Assembly: GCF_008632955.1 (NCBI RefSeq)
Contig: NZ_CP043959.1
Span: forward strand, 4,712,001 to 4,776,000
Reading direction: 5' to 3'
DNA: 64,000 nucleotides
From: Streptomyces tendae
GTDB lineage: Bacteria; Actinomycetota; Actinomycetes; Streptomycetales; Streptomycetaceae
Below are positions 8,830-16,598 of the stretch, in pieces. Under the pieces are notes generated by a model. It was not told the origin of the DNA and ran no database searches. It saw only the letters and a list, made by a program, of their open reading frames with translations. The translations under genes and the position numbers were made by a program. Within the stretch, counting starts at the first letter, position 1, and each line of letters starts with the position of its first letter.

Positions 8830-9171
8830 ATGCCGGACACCCAGCTCACCGTGACACTCAGCGGCGGGGACACCGAGGACGCCCGGGCGGTCGTCGGGGC
8901 GCTGGAAGGCACCTTCGGACCGCCGCAGGAGCGGCCCTCCGACACGGACGCGACGGTCCGTATGGCGACGTTCACCGGGGAGGGGCAGGGGGACGCCTCC
9001 GGGCGGACGGACACCAGGCCCCTGTCGGAGCCGGTGACCGTCACCGTGCAGGGCAGCCCGGAGGCGGTGCGCCGGGCGAGCGACGCGCTGTCGCGGTCCT
9101 TCACGACCCGCGACGAGGGCGCCGTCGCCGGCGACCAGGAGCAGGAGCGTCAGCTGCTCCTCGAAAGCTGA
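8830..9171 (+). CDS. small hypothetical protein
   Basis: This is a 113-residue acidic protein with no signal peptide or membrane segment. The sequence alternates short beta-like strands (LTVTLSGG, PVTVTVQGSP) with helical stretches (RAVVGALEGTF, AVRRASDALSRSF). This suggests a small alpha/beta fold. I do not recognise the family. GAGGAAAG at 8814-8821 gives a good ribosome-binding site for the ATG. The gene lies alone between two minus-strand genes. Confidence 0.65.
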   Translation: MPDTQLTVTLSGGDTEDARAVVGALEGTFGPPQERPSDTDATVRMATFTGEGQGDASGRTDTRPLSEPVTVTVQGSPEAVRRASDALSRSFTTRDEGAVAGDQEQERQLLLES

Positions 9172-9203
9172 GCCGCCGCTCCCGCCGGCGGTGACCCGTT
9201 CCC

Positions 9204-10187
9204 TTACCAGCGGCCCTCGACCTGTTCGCGGATCCGCCGGTCGTACAGGTCGGCGATCGCGGTGAGGGTCGCGTCGGACAGCTCCGGCAGCCGGGCCGCC
9301 GCCGCGTTGGCGCGGGCCTGCTCGGGCGAGCGGGCGCCCGGGATGACGGTGGTCACGCCAGGCTGCTGGACGATCCAGCGCAGCGCCAGCTGGGCCGGCG
9401 TGCAGCCCTCGGGGACCAGGGCCGAGAACTCGGCTGCCGCCTCGACACCGGTCGCGTAGTCCACGCCGGAGAAGGTCTCGCCCTGGTCGAAGGCCTCGCC
9501 GTGCCGGTTGAACGAGCGGTGGTCGTTCTCCGCGAAGACGGTGTCCTTGGTGTATTTGCCGGACAGCAGACCCGAGGCGAGCGGGACCCGGGCGATGATG
9601 CCGACGCCCGCCTCGCGCGCGGCGGGGAGCACCTCGCGCAGCGGCTTCATGCGGAACGGGTTGAGGATGATCTGCACGCTGGCCACGTTCGGCCGGGCGA
9701 TGGCGGTCAGGGCCTCGGCGCTGGTCTCCACGCTCACGCCGTAGGCGGCGATCCGCTCCTCCTCGACGAGGGTGTCGAGGGCGTCGAAGACCTCGTCGGT
9801 GGAGTAGACGGGCGTGGGCGGGCAGTGCAGCTGCACCAGGTCGATGCGGTCGACGCCCAGGTTGCGCCGGGAGCGGTCGTTCCAGGCGCGGAAGTTGTCC
9901 AGGACGTAGTTCTCGGGGATCTGGTCGACGCGGCGGCCCATCTTGGTGGCGACCAGCACGTGCAGGTCGGGCCGTCCGCTCAGGAACGACGCGATGGTCT
10001 GCTCGCTGCGCCCGTCGCCGTAGACGTCGGCGGTGTCGAAGAAGGTGACGCCCGACTCGGCGGCGGCCTCCAGCACCGCGAGGGCTTCCTTGTCGTCGAC
10101 GTCTCCCCAGTCCGCCCCGAGTTGCCATGTGCCGAGACCGATCACCGAGGCGTGCTGTCCCGACCTGTCGAAAGTGCGCTCTTCCAT
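9204..10187 (-). CDS. aldo/keto reductase
   Basis: The 327-residue TIM-barrel NADPH-dependent reductase carries the full catalytic tetrad: Asp and Tyr in FFDTADVYGDG, Lys in VATKMGR and His in LVQLHCP. The C-terminal cofactor segment reads TTVIPGARSPEQARANAAA. It resembles the general-stress YqkF/IolS-like branch, but the substrate is not predictable. It lies downstream of the RNase HI gene on the same strand (59-base gap), so the two could be cotranscribed. The stop is a TAA, rare in this genome. Confidence 0.9.
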   Translation of the reverse strand: MEERTFDRSGQHASVIGLGTWQLGADWGDVDDKEALAVLEAAAESGVTFFDTADVYGDGRSEQTIASFLSGRPDLHVLVATKMGRRVDQIPENYVLDNFRAWNDRSRRNLGVDRIDLVQLHCPPTPVYSTDEVFDALDTLVEEERIAAYGVSVETSAEALTAIARPNVASVQIILNPFRMKPLREVLPAAREAGVGIIARVPLASGLLSGKYTKDTVFAENDHRSFNRHGEAFDQGETFSGVDYATGVEAAAEFSALVPEGCTPAQLALRWIVQQPGVTTVIPGARSPEQARANAAAARLPELSDATLTAIADLYDRRIREQVEGRW

Positions 10188-10246
10188 GGCGGTCAGTCTG
10201 TCATCCGCTCCGGTCCGGCGACCGGCGGCTCCCCCGTTCGGGCTGC

Positions 10247-10942
10247 TCAGGCGGTCACGGCCGTCCGGCACTCGGGGTGGCCCCAGCCCTTGTCGTTCTT
10301 GGCGATGGGCTCGCCGGCCGCGTACGTCCGCCCGCACGGGCAGCGCCCGGAGAACTTGGCCTTGACGGTGCGCGCCGAGGAGCCGCCGGTGCGCCGGGAC
10401 GTTGTGGCGCCGCCGGAGGCGCGGCGGGCCGTGCCGCCCGCCGGGCGCGGGGCGGACGGCGGCGGCTCGGGAGAGCCCTGTGCGCTGCCGGCGTCCTGCT
10501 GGGCGGAGGCCGCCTGGCTGGCGGCGCGGTCGGCGAAGTCGTTGAGCCGGTCGCCGTCGACCTGGTGGGCGGGGACGTAGCGGAACTCCACCGGGCGGTC
10601 CTGCAACAGCCCGTCGATGCGGACCACGAGCTCCTGGTTGGCGACCGGCTTGCCGGCCGCGGTGCGCCAGCCGTTGCGCTTCCAGCCGGGCAGCCAGGTG
10701 GTGACGGCCTTCATGGCGTACTGCGAGTCCATCCGGACCTCCAGCGGCACGCCGGGGTCGGTGGCGGCCAGCAGCCGCTCAAGGGCGGTGAGTTCGGCGA
10801 CGTTGTTGGTGGCGGTGCCGAGCGCGCCGGCCTCCCAGCGCTCCGGTGTCCCGGAGGAGTCGGCGACCACCCAGGCCCAGCCGGCGGGCCCGGGATTTCC
10901 CTTCGAGGCCCCGTCGCACGCGGCCACCACACGTTCACCCAT
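10247..10942 (-). CDS. ribonuclease HI with C-terminal extension
   Basis: This 231-residue protein has an RNase HI domain at about residues 1-140 that cleaves the RNA strand of RNA-DNA hybrids. The four acidic catalytic residues are present: Asp10 in ACDGASKGNPGP, Glu50 in NNVAEL, Asp72 in MDSQYAM and the Asp of LNDFAD. A His precedes it in VPAHQVDGD. A disordered Ala/Pro/Ser linker leads to a C-terminal segment with CPCGRTY and GHPEC, a possible zinc-binding knuckle. An in-frame ATG at 10954 would add four residues. From memory, S. coelicolor SCO7284 is the corresponding RNase H. Confidence 0.9.
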   Translation of the reverse strand: MGERVVAACDGASKGNPGPAGWAWVVADSSGTPERWEAGALGTATNNVAELTALERLLAATDPGVPLEVRMDSQYAMKAVTTWLPGWKRNGWRTAAGKPVANQELVVRIDGLLQDRPVEFRYVPAHQVDGDRLNDFADRAASQAASAQQDAGSAQGSPEPPPSAPRPAGGTARRASGGATTSRRTGGSSARTVKAKFSGRCPCGRTYAAGEPIAKNDKGWGHPECRTAVTA

Positions 10943-10984
10943 GCGCCCGATCATGCCACGGCCGTGAGGGTGCGCCGGTCCGGC

Positions 10985-11779
10985 TCAGCCGACCTCGGTG
11001 GTCTTCGGCATCTCCCCCGCCGTGGTGGTGATGTCGAGCACCGAGAAGTTCGCACCCTGCGGGTCTCTGATCGCCGCGAACCGTCCGAAGGGCGTGTCCA
11101 TCGGCCCGAACCGCAGCACCCCGCCGCGCGCGGTCGCCCGGGCGACCGCCTCGTCGCAGTCGGCGACGGTGAAGTAGACGTTGATGTACGGCGGCACCTC
11201 GGGCGGGAAGTCGTCGGTCATCCGCATCCGGCCGAGGACGCTGCGCTCCCCCAGGTCGTAGACGCGGAAGTCCATTTCGCCCTCGAGTTGCTTGGCGCGG
11301 TAGGAGAAGACGGCCGGGAAGAACGCGTCGGCCTTCTCCGGTTCGCGTGTGAAGACCTCGGCCCAGCAGTACGCGCCCGGTTCGGCGACCGCCTGGAAGC
11401 CCTCGTGGGTGCCGGGCTGCCACACGCCGAACACGACCCCGCCGGGGTCGCGCGCCAGACACATGGTGCCGTAGTCCCCGACCTGCATGGGGTCCAGGAG
11501 CAGTTCTCCGCCGTTGTCCCGGATCCGGGCGGCGGTGGCGGTGGCGTCCCGGGCGGCGAAGTACAGGCACCACTGGGAGGTGCCCTCCTGCCCGGGCATG
11601 GGCGGTACGACGGCGGCCACCGCCCTGCCGTCGGCGTACGCCTGGGTGTAGTTGCCCTGCTCGGACGACGTCTCGCCGAAGGTCCAGCCGAGGACGTCGC
11701 CGTAGAAGTCCTTGGCCGCGTCGAGGTCCTCGAACGTCGCGTCGGCCCAGCACGGTGTTCCTTCGGGTGGTACGGCCAT
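10985..11779 (-). CDS. VOC family protein, tandem glyoxalase fold
   Basis: This 264-residue protein has two vicinal-oxygen-chelate modules (about residues 8-122 and 132-252). Each has a beta-alpha-beta-beta-beta pattern, with ARDPGGVVFGVWQPG ending the first and IRDPQGANFSVLDI ending the second. Such tandem proteins in Streptomyces include antibiotic-binding, glyoxalase-like and hydrolase-like members; no substrate can be named. The ATG at 11779 follows GGAGGG about 8 bases upstream. Confidence 0.85.
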   Translation of the reverse strand: MAVPPEGTPCWADATFEDLDAAKDFYGDVLGWTFGETSSEQGNYTQAYADGRAVAAVVPPMPGQEGTSQWCLYFAARDATATAARIRDNGGELLLDPMQVGDYGTMCLARDPGGVVFGVWQPGTHEGFQAVAEPGAYCWAEVFTREPEKADAFFPAVFSYRAKQLEGEMDFRVYDLGERSVLGRMRMTDDFPPEVPPYINVYFTVADCDEAVARATARGGVLRFGPMDTPFGRFAAIRDPQGANFSVLDITTTAGEMPKTTEVG

Positions 11780-11884
11780 GGCTGCGGCCCTCCGCGTCGA
11801 CGGTTCGGTTTTCCCCTCACGCTAGCCACGACCACCGGGACCCGCGCGCCGAGCGGCGAGGCCCTCCGGGGTGCCGGAGGCGGC

Positions 11885-12214
11885 TCAGCCGATCCGCACG
11901 CTTGCGATCAGGCCGTCGCGCAGGTGGAAGGTCATCGGGCCGGTTCCGTTGTATCCGTTCCCGGTGACCGCGAGGGTGACGACGTAGCTGTCCGGGTCGG
12001 GGCCGGGTTCGATCCCCTCCGTGGAGAAGTGCGACTGGACGCCGATGTTGTCCGTGCGGTTCCAGGACCGCACTCCGTCATGGCCGTGAAACTCGCGGCC
12101 CCAGTCGTTGAGGTAGGCGTCCTCGGTGAAGGCGGCCACGAAGGCGCCGCTGTCACCGCGGTTGGTGGCCTCGACGAAGGTACGGATGGCGTCGGGGAGA
12201 TCAGGAGCGGTCAT
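11885..12214 (-). CDS. SnoaL-like / NTF2-fold protein
   Basis: This 109-residue NTF2-like protein opens with the long helix of the fold (DAIRTFVEATNRGDSGAFVAAF). The family Asp/Glu-Asp pair follows in TEDAYLNDWGREFHGHDGV, and then the curved beta sheet. Members include polyketide cyclases, ketosteroid isomerase-like enzymes and binding proteins. No specific role can be given. It starts with ATG after AGGAAGGA and lies 79 bases downstream of the PhnB-like gene on the same strand. Confidence 0.8.
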   Translation of the reverse strand: MTAPDLPDAIRTFVEATNRGDSGAFVAAFTEDAYLNDWGREFHGHDGVRSWNRTDNIGVQSHFSTEGIEPGPDPDSYVVTLAVTGNGYNGTGPMTFHLRDGLIASVRIG

Positions 12215-12293
12215 CTGATTCCTTCCTCACGGCGTGCGGACGGGCGGGCGCGGGGGCGGGAGCGTGGGTCCGCGGCCACGCCCCGAGCCGTCC

Positions 12294-12779
12294 TCACGCC
12301 TCGCCCGCGTACGCCTTCTCCAGCTTCGAGATGTCCAGTTTGCCCATGGTCATCATGGACTTCAACGCGCGGTCCGCCTTCTCGCGGTCCGGGTCGCCGA
12401 TCATCTGCGTGAGCCGCTTGGCGTTGACCTGCCAGGAGACGCCGTACCGGTCCTTGAGCCAGCCGCACGGGCCGTGCTCGCCGCCGCCCTCGACGAGCTT
12501 CTCCCAGTAGTGGTCGATCTCGTCCTGGTCGTCGCACTCGAGCTGGAAGGAGATCGCCTCGTTGAACGTGAACTCCGGTCCGCCGTTCAGGGCGACGAAC
12601 TTCTGGCCGTTGGCGGTGAACTCGGCGGTGAGCACGGAGCCCGCCTCGCCGGGGGTGGCGCCGGTGTTGCGGACGACGTCGCCCAGCTCGGAGTTGCCGA
12701 AGACGGAGACGTAGAACCGCGCGGCCTCCTCGGCCTGGCCGTCGAACCAGAGGCAGGTGGTGAATCCGTCGGTGTCCAT
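12294..12779 (-). CDS. PhnB-like VOC family protein
   Basis: This 161-residue single-module protein belongs to the PhnB/3-demethylubiquinone-9 methyltransferase-like VOC group. Signatures are TTCLWFDGQAEEAARFYVSVF at the N-terminus, FVALNGGPEFTFNEAISF in the middle and WLKDRYGVSWQV near the end, followed by a C-terminal helix. Function in this group is mostly unproved. GGGAGG precedes the ATG. It is divergent from clpP3 with 234 bases between starts, which also hold the PopR operator. Confidence 0.85.
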   Translation of the reverse strand: MDTDGFTTCLWFDGQAEEAARFYVSVFGNSELGDVVRNTGATPGEAGSVLTAEFTANGQKFVALNGGPEFTFNEAISFQLECDDQDEIDHYWEKLVEGGGEHGPCGWLKDRYGVSWQVNAKRLTQMIGDPDREKADRALKSMMTMGKLDISKLEKAYAGEA

Positions 12780-12911
12780 GAGTACCTCCCGGGGTGCGGT
12801 GCCCCTCGTGGGAACCGGTCACGGGGGCAGACCGGTCCGGGCGCCGGAACTCATCGGTGTCGCCGCGCAGCGGCCGAGGAGGGCAGCCGGGGCCGTTCTG
12901 CCCGGGGCGAA

Positions 12912-12926
12912 TCTGCCGCGGGCAGA
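12912..12926 (+). promoter_or_regulatory. PopR operator of clpP3-clpP4
   Basis: The perfect inverted repeat TCTGCC-GCG-GGCAGA matches the palindrome I recall as the PopR binding site upstream of S. lividans clpP3. It sits 88-102 bases before the clpP3 ATG. An extra TCTGCC half-site lies at 12897-12902, 15 bases upstream in direct orientation. No clear -10 element could be assigned. Confidence 0.8.
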
Positions 12927-13013
12927 GATCTCTCCCCCGGCCGGTGCGACGGGCCGACAGTGGACGCACACGGCCGCCCGGCCGTGCTCCGACGAGCAAC
13001 CACGGGAGCGTCC

Positions 13014-13670
13014 ATGTCCCCACTCACCGCCGGCCCCTGGCCGGCCGTCCGGCCCACGGCCGAGGACGGCGACACCCCGCCGACCCGGTTCGACGACCAC
13101 CTCGCCGCTCAGCTGCTCGCGCAGCGGATCGTGCTGCTCGGCACCCAGGTCGACGAGGTCTCCGCGAACCGGGTGTGCGCGCAGCTCCTCGTGCTGTCCG
13201 CCGAGGACCCGCGCACCGACATCAGTCTGTACATCAACAGCCCCGGCGGTTCGGTGCACGCGGGGCTGGCCATCTACGACACCATGCGGCTGATCCCCAA
13301 CGACGTGTCCACCCTGGCCATGGGCTTCGCGGCCAGCATGGGGCAGTTCCTGCTCAGCGTCGGCACGCCCGGCAAGCGGTACGCCCTGCCGAACGCGCGG
13401 GTGATGATGCACCAGCCGTCGGGGGGCATCGGCGGGACCACCGCGGACATCGAGATCCAGGCGGAGAGCCTGGAGTACACCAAGCGGACCATCGAGCGGA
13501 TCACCGCCGAGCACACCGGGCAGACCCCGGAGACCATCTCCCGGGACGGCGACCGGGACCGCTGGTTCACGGCCGAGCAGGCCCTGGCCTACGGAATGGT
13601 CGACCGGGTGGTGGAGTCGCTCGACGACGTCCGGCCGGCGGCCGCGCGACCGAGGATGGGGCTGCGCTGA
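13014..13670 (+). CDS. clpP3: ATP-dependent Clp protease proteolytic subunit ClpP3
   Basis: The 218-residue serine peptidase subunit forms tetradecameric rings with a Clp ATPase. The whole catalytic triad is present: Ser108 in FAASMGQFLL, His133 in VMMHQPSGG and Asp182 in GDRDRWFT. The first ~20 residues are a likely propeptide. In Streptomyces the clpP3-clpP4 operon is silent while ClpP1/ClpP2 are active and is switched on by PopR when they fail. The PopR palindrome upstream and convergent popR fit that scheme. The stop overlaps the clpP4 start by one base (TGATG), giving translational coupling. Confidence 0.93.
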   Translation: MSPLTAGPWPAVRPTAEDGDTPPTRFDDHLAAQLLAQRIVLLGTQVDEVSANRVCAQLLVLSAEDPRTDISLYINSPGGSVHAGLAIYDTMRLIPNDVSTLAMGFAASMGQFLLSVGTPGKRYALPNARVMMHQPSGGIGGTTADIEIQAESLEYTKRTIERITAEHTGQTPETISRDGDRDRWFTAEQALAYGMVDRVVESLDDVRPAAARPRMGLR

Positions 13671-14272
13671 TGGGGAGCTACACGATTCCGAACGTCGTCG
13701 AGCGCACTGCCCGCGGCGAGCGGTCCTACGACGTGTTCAGCAGACTGCTCGCCGAGCGGATCGTCTTTTTGGGCACGGAGATCGACGACGGGGTCGCCAA
13801 CGTGGTCGTGGCCCAGCTGCTGCACCTGGAGTCGGAGGCCCCGGACAGCGAGATCGCGGTCTACCTCAACTCCCCCGGCGGCTCGTTCACCTCGCTGATG
13901 GCGATCTACGACACGATGACGTTCGTGCGGGCGCCCGTCTCGACCTACTGCGTCGGGCAGGCGGCGTCCACGGCCGCCGTGCTGCTGGCCGGCGGCGACC
14001 CGGGGCGGCGGTTCGTGCTGGAGCACGCGCGGGTGCTGCTCGGGCAGCCCGCCACCGGCGGGGTGCGGGGCACGGCGTCCGACCTGGCCCTGCGCGCCCG
14101 GGAGATGGTGCGGATCCGCGCCCAGGTCGAGGAGGTGCTGTCGCGGCACACGCACCAGGACGTGGCGACCCTGCGGGCCGACATGGACCGCGACAAGGTG
14201 TTCACCGCGCAGGAGGCCGTGGAGTACGGCCTCGCCGACGAGGTGCTCGCCCGGCGCCTCGTGGGCATGTGA
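13670..14272 (+). CDS. clpP4: ClpP4, ClpP paralogue lacking the catalytic histidine
   Basis: This 200-residue ClpP-fold protein is encoded directly after clpP3. It keeps the family frame (RGERSYDVFSRLLAERIVFLG, AVYLNSPGGS), Ser100 in VGQAASTAAVLL and Asp175 in DRDKVFTAQEA. The histidine motif MMHQP is replaced by LLGQP (Gly125), and AASMG is AASTA. It should therefore be inactive alone and act as a structural or regulatory partner in a mixed ClpP3P4 ring, like ClpR subunits. That function is inference. Its start at 13670 is coupled to the clpP3 stop. Confidence 0.9.
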   Translation: MGSYTIPNVVERTARGERSYDVFSRLLAERIVFLGTEIDDGVANVVVAQLLHLESEAPDSEIAVYLNSPGGSFTSLMAIYDTMTFVRAPVSTYCVGQAASTAAVLLAGGDPGRRFVLEHARVLLGQPATGGVRGTASDLALRAREMVRIRAQVEEVLSRHTHQDVATLRADMDRDKVFTAQEAVEYGLADEVLARRLVGM

Positions 14273-14300
14273 GAGGCCGGGCGGCCGTACGGTTCCCGGT

Positions 14301-14735
14301 CTAGGCGGCCAGGCAGAGCCCGTTGTGCGCGGAGCCGTCTCGCACGACGGGCCGGGTGCCGACGGCGGTCCGCCGGGACGTGACCCGGACCAGCTCCGCG
14401 TGGGTGCGGGCCAGCAGGTCGCCGAGACCGAGGCCGAGCGCCCCCGCGGCGGCCGCGAGGACCTCCGACGAGGCCTCCTTGCGGCCCCGCTCGACCTCCG
14501 ACAGATAGGGCATGGAGATCCGGGCGGCGTCGGCGACGTCCTTGAGCGTCCGCTCCTGGGCCTGCCGCTCCTTGCGCAGCACGTCCCCGACGAGATGCCG
14601 CCACAGCGGCTCTCTCGGCGCGGCCGGCGGGTCCGACGGCCGCGGGGCCGCCGGGCCGGAAGGCGCCGGGCCGGAGGGCGCCGGGCCGCGACGCAGGGGG
14701 ATGACACGGGCGTGGTTCGGCTGGTGAACGGTCAC
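14301..14735 (-). CDS. popR: PopR, XRE-family activator of clpP3-clpP4
   Basis: This 144-residue regulator has a Pro-rich N-terminal tail (to about residue 42). An XRE-type helix-turn-helix follows (about 55-110: TLKDVADAARISMPYLSEVE, RGRKEASSEVLAAAA). The C-terminus ends LCLAA. Terminal alanines in PopR and ClgR are recognised by ClpP1/P2, so the activator accumulates only when that protease fails. The gene is convergent with clpP4 (28 bases apart). The GTG start is only one base past GAGGA, and a TAGGCT -10 box lies six bases upstream, so the message is probably leaderless. Confidence 0.9.
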   Translation of the reverse strand: MTVHQPNHARVIPLRRGPAPSGPAPSGPAAPRPSDPPAAPREPLWRHLVGDVLRKERQAQERTLKDVADAARISMPYLSEVERGRKEASSEVLAAAAGALGLGLGDLLARTHAELVRVTSRRTAVGTRPVVRDGSAHNGLCLAA

Positions 14736-14741
14736 GTCCTC

Positions 14742-14783
14742 AGCCTAGGAATCCCGCTCCCCTGGGCAAGGGAGCGGGATTCC
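14742..14783 (-). promoter_or_regulatory. popR promoter inside a perfect inverted repeat
   Basis: On the minus strand a -35-like TTGCCC (14769-14764), a 16-base spacer and TAGGCT (14747-14742) put the start point at the popR GTG (14735). A perfect 14-bp inverted repeat (arms 14748-14761 and 14770-14783, arm sequence GGAATCCCGCTCCC) brackets the -35 box, which forms its 8-base centre. A bound dimer would cover the promoter. Confidence 0.6.
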
Positions 14784-14939
14784 GCCCTGAGTGAAGCCCG
14801 TATCCGGACGGCGATCTTCCGCCCGATGGTGCCGCGCCGCGACGGGCGCCGTACCATCGGAGGCGGCGTGACGGCCGTGCGCACCGCGTCTCTCCCGAGG
14901 TGTGCCGGGCGCGGTCCGGCCACGCGCGACAATTGATGG

Positions 14940-14964
14940 GCATAGGTTCGCCGGACCTGGGTAC
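14940..14964 (+). promoter_or_regulatory. SigB-type promoter of the sigma factor gene
   Basis: GCAT (14940-14943), 15 bases, then GGGTAC (14959-14964) fit GNNT-N14-16-GGGTAC. The sigma factor ATG is at 15013. This predicts that the gene is transcribed by its own product or by a close paralogue. Confidence 0.6.
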
Positions 14965-15012
14965 TCGCGAGGCTCAGGCACATGGCAGCCATGACGTGCG
15001 TGGGGAGAGGCA

Positions 15013-15900
15013 ATGAGGACCGCCGTGATCCGGTCGCAGGAGCGGGACGTCGTCGAGCACACCGGGGCCGGGACGTACGGCGAGCACCTCCCGCCCTTGG
15101 TCGACGCGCGCGCCGTCGCCCCCCGCGACGCCCGCCAGCTCTCCCGCCAGTTCTTCCGGCGTCTCGCGGAGCTGGAGGAGGGGACCCTCGAGTACCAGTA
15201 CGCGCGCAACACGCTCATCGAGATGAACATGTCCCTCGTCCGCTTCGCGGCCGGGCGCTTCCGCGGCCGCGGCGACGACATGGACGACATCGTGCAGACC
15301 GGCATGATCGGCCTGATCAAGGCCATCGACCGGTTCGAGCTGTCCCGCGAGGTCGAGTTCACCTCTTTTGCGCTGCCGTACATCGTGGGCGAGATCAAGC
15401 GTTTCTTCCGTGACACCACCTGGGCCGTGCACGTGCCGCGCCGGCTCCAGGAGCTGCGCGTGGAGCTGGCCAAGGCCCGCGAGGAGCTGGCCAGCAGGCT
15501 GGACCGCGAGCCCACCGTCGCCGAGCTGGCGACCTTGATGAACATCAGCGAGCAGCAGGTGATCGAGGGCCAGATCGCCGCGAACGGCTACAACTCCTCC
15601 TCGCTGGACGCCGCGCTCACCGGGGACGGCCCCGAGAACGGCGAGTCGGTCCTCGCCGACTTCATCGGTGTCGAGGAGGAGCGGCTGGGCCTCGTGGAGG
15701 ACTTCCACGCGCTGGCCCCCCTCATGGCGCAGCTCAGCGACCGCGACCGCGAGATCCTGCACATGCGGTTCGTCGAGGAGGCCACGCAGGCGGAGATCGG
15801 TGAGCGGCTGGGCTGCTCGCAGATGCACGTGTCCCGCCTGATCAAGCGGATCATCGCCCGGCTGCGTACCGGCATGCTCGGAGAGCTGGGCTGCGCCTGA
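15013..15900 (+). CDS. sigL: SigB/SigF/SigG-family sigma factor, probably SigL
   Basis: This 295-residue group 3 sigma factor has region 2 at about 60-130 (NMSLVRFAAGRF, DDIVQTGMIGLIKAIDRFE, FTSFALPYIVGEIKRFFRDT), region 3 at about 135-195 and a C-terminal region 4 HTH (RFVEEATQAEIGERLGCSQM). Streptomyces has about nine such paralogues controlling osmotic, oxidative and developmental responses. They are held by RsbW-type anti-sigma kinases. SigL is suggested by neighbouring clpP3/P4/popR in remembered synteny. A convergent RsbW-like gene lies 99 bases downstream across a terminator. The promoter is of the same SigB type. Confidence 0.9.
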   Translation: MRTAVIRSQERDVVEHTGAGTYGEHLPPLVDARAVAPRDARQLSRQFFRRLAELEEGTLEYQYARNTLIEMNMSLVRFAAGRFRGRGDDMDDIVQTGMIGLIKAIDRFELSREVEFTSFALPYIVGEIKRFFRDTTWAVHVPRRLQELRVELAKAREELASRLDREPTVAELATLMNISEQQVIEGQIAANGYNSSSLDAALTGDGPENGESVLADFIGVEEERLGLVEDFHALAPLMAQLSDRDREILHMRFVEEATQAEIGERLGCSQMHVSRLIKRIIARLRTGMLGELGCA

Positions 15901-15917
15901 CGGACCGACGCAGCCCG

Positions 15918-15966
15918 GCACCGGAAAGCGCCCCTGCCGGACGGATCCGGCCGAGGGGCGCCGGTG
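15918..15966. terminator. bidirectional hairpin between sigma factor and RsbW-like gene
   Basis: A long imperfect inverted repeat with outer arms GCACCGG / CCGGTGC and inner arms GCGCCCCT / AGGGGCGC lies between two convergent stops. It has no T-run, as is usual in Streptomyces. Confidence 0.7.
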
Positions 15967-15999
15967 CGAGGACGGACCGCTCGGAAGCCGCGGGAAACG

Positions 16000-16455
16000 T
16001 CAGCCCTTGGTGAGGTCGAGGACCGCGCGTACGCGTTTGCCGACCGGGACGCGCTCGACGGCCACGTCCTGGGCCAGCGCGCGGACGATCTCCAGTCCGT
16101 GCCGGCCGACGCGCTGCGGGTCGCGTGGGAAGACCCGGGGCAGGGTGCCGCTGCTGTCGTACACCGCGACCGTGAGCGAGGATTCGGTGCCCTCCAGTTC
16201 CAGGATGTACGGACCGTCGCTGTGCCGGTCGGCGTTGGTGACCAGTTCGCTCACCACGAGCTGCACGGCACCGTCGACGCGCGCGTCGATCCTGGCGCAC
16301 CACTCGGTCCTCAGCTGTTCGAGGAACTGCACGGCGAAGTGACGCGCCTCGGCGATGCAACCCGGCTCGCCGGTGAAGTGTGCCGCCCGCCGCAGCGGTT
16401 CCACGGGCACGTCGAAACCAGTCGGTATCACTACCCCGTCCAAGCGATAGGTCAT
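16000..16455 (-). CDS. RsbW-like ATP-binding anti-sigma/regulatory kinase
   Basis: This 151-residue GHKL-fold protein has the N-box ELVTNADRHSDG and a glycine-lid region (DSSGTLPRVF...GRHGLEIVRALA). Single-domain proteins of this type phosphorylate anti-anti-sigma factors or bind SigB-family sigma factors. Over a hundred occur in a Streptomyces genome. Its position convergent with the sigma factor gene suggests, but does not prove, that the two are partners. The ATG at 16455 follows GAGGGAAA. A longer reading from 16542 is possible but lacks a ribosome-binding site and family similarity. Confidence 0.85.
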   Translation of the reverse strand: MTYRLDGVVIPTGFDVPVEPLRRAAHFTGEPGCIAEARHFAVQFLEQLRTEWCARIDARVDGAVQLVVSELVTNADRHSDGPYILELEGTESSLTVAVYDSSGTLPRVFPRDPQRVGRHGLEIVRALAQDVAVERVPVGKRVRAVLDLTKG

Positions 16456-16598
16456 GCGTTTCCCTCTGCGACGCCGGGTCGGCCGGACGATCCGCACCGG
16501 TCCTGGTACCCCGAGTCGGCCGGGGCACTCCACCTGATCCATGTTCGGCTTTCCGAGCCGGGGAACCCGGTGGGCCGGAGGCTCGCGAAGGGGGCGCC

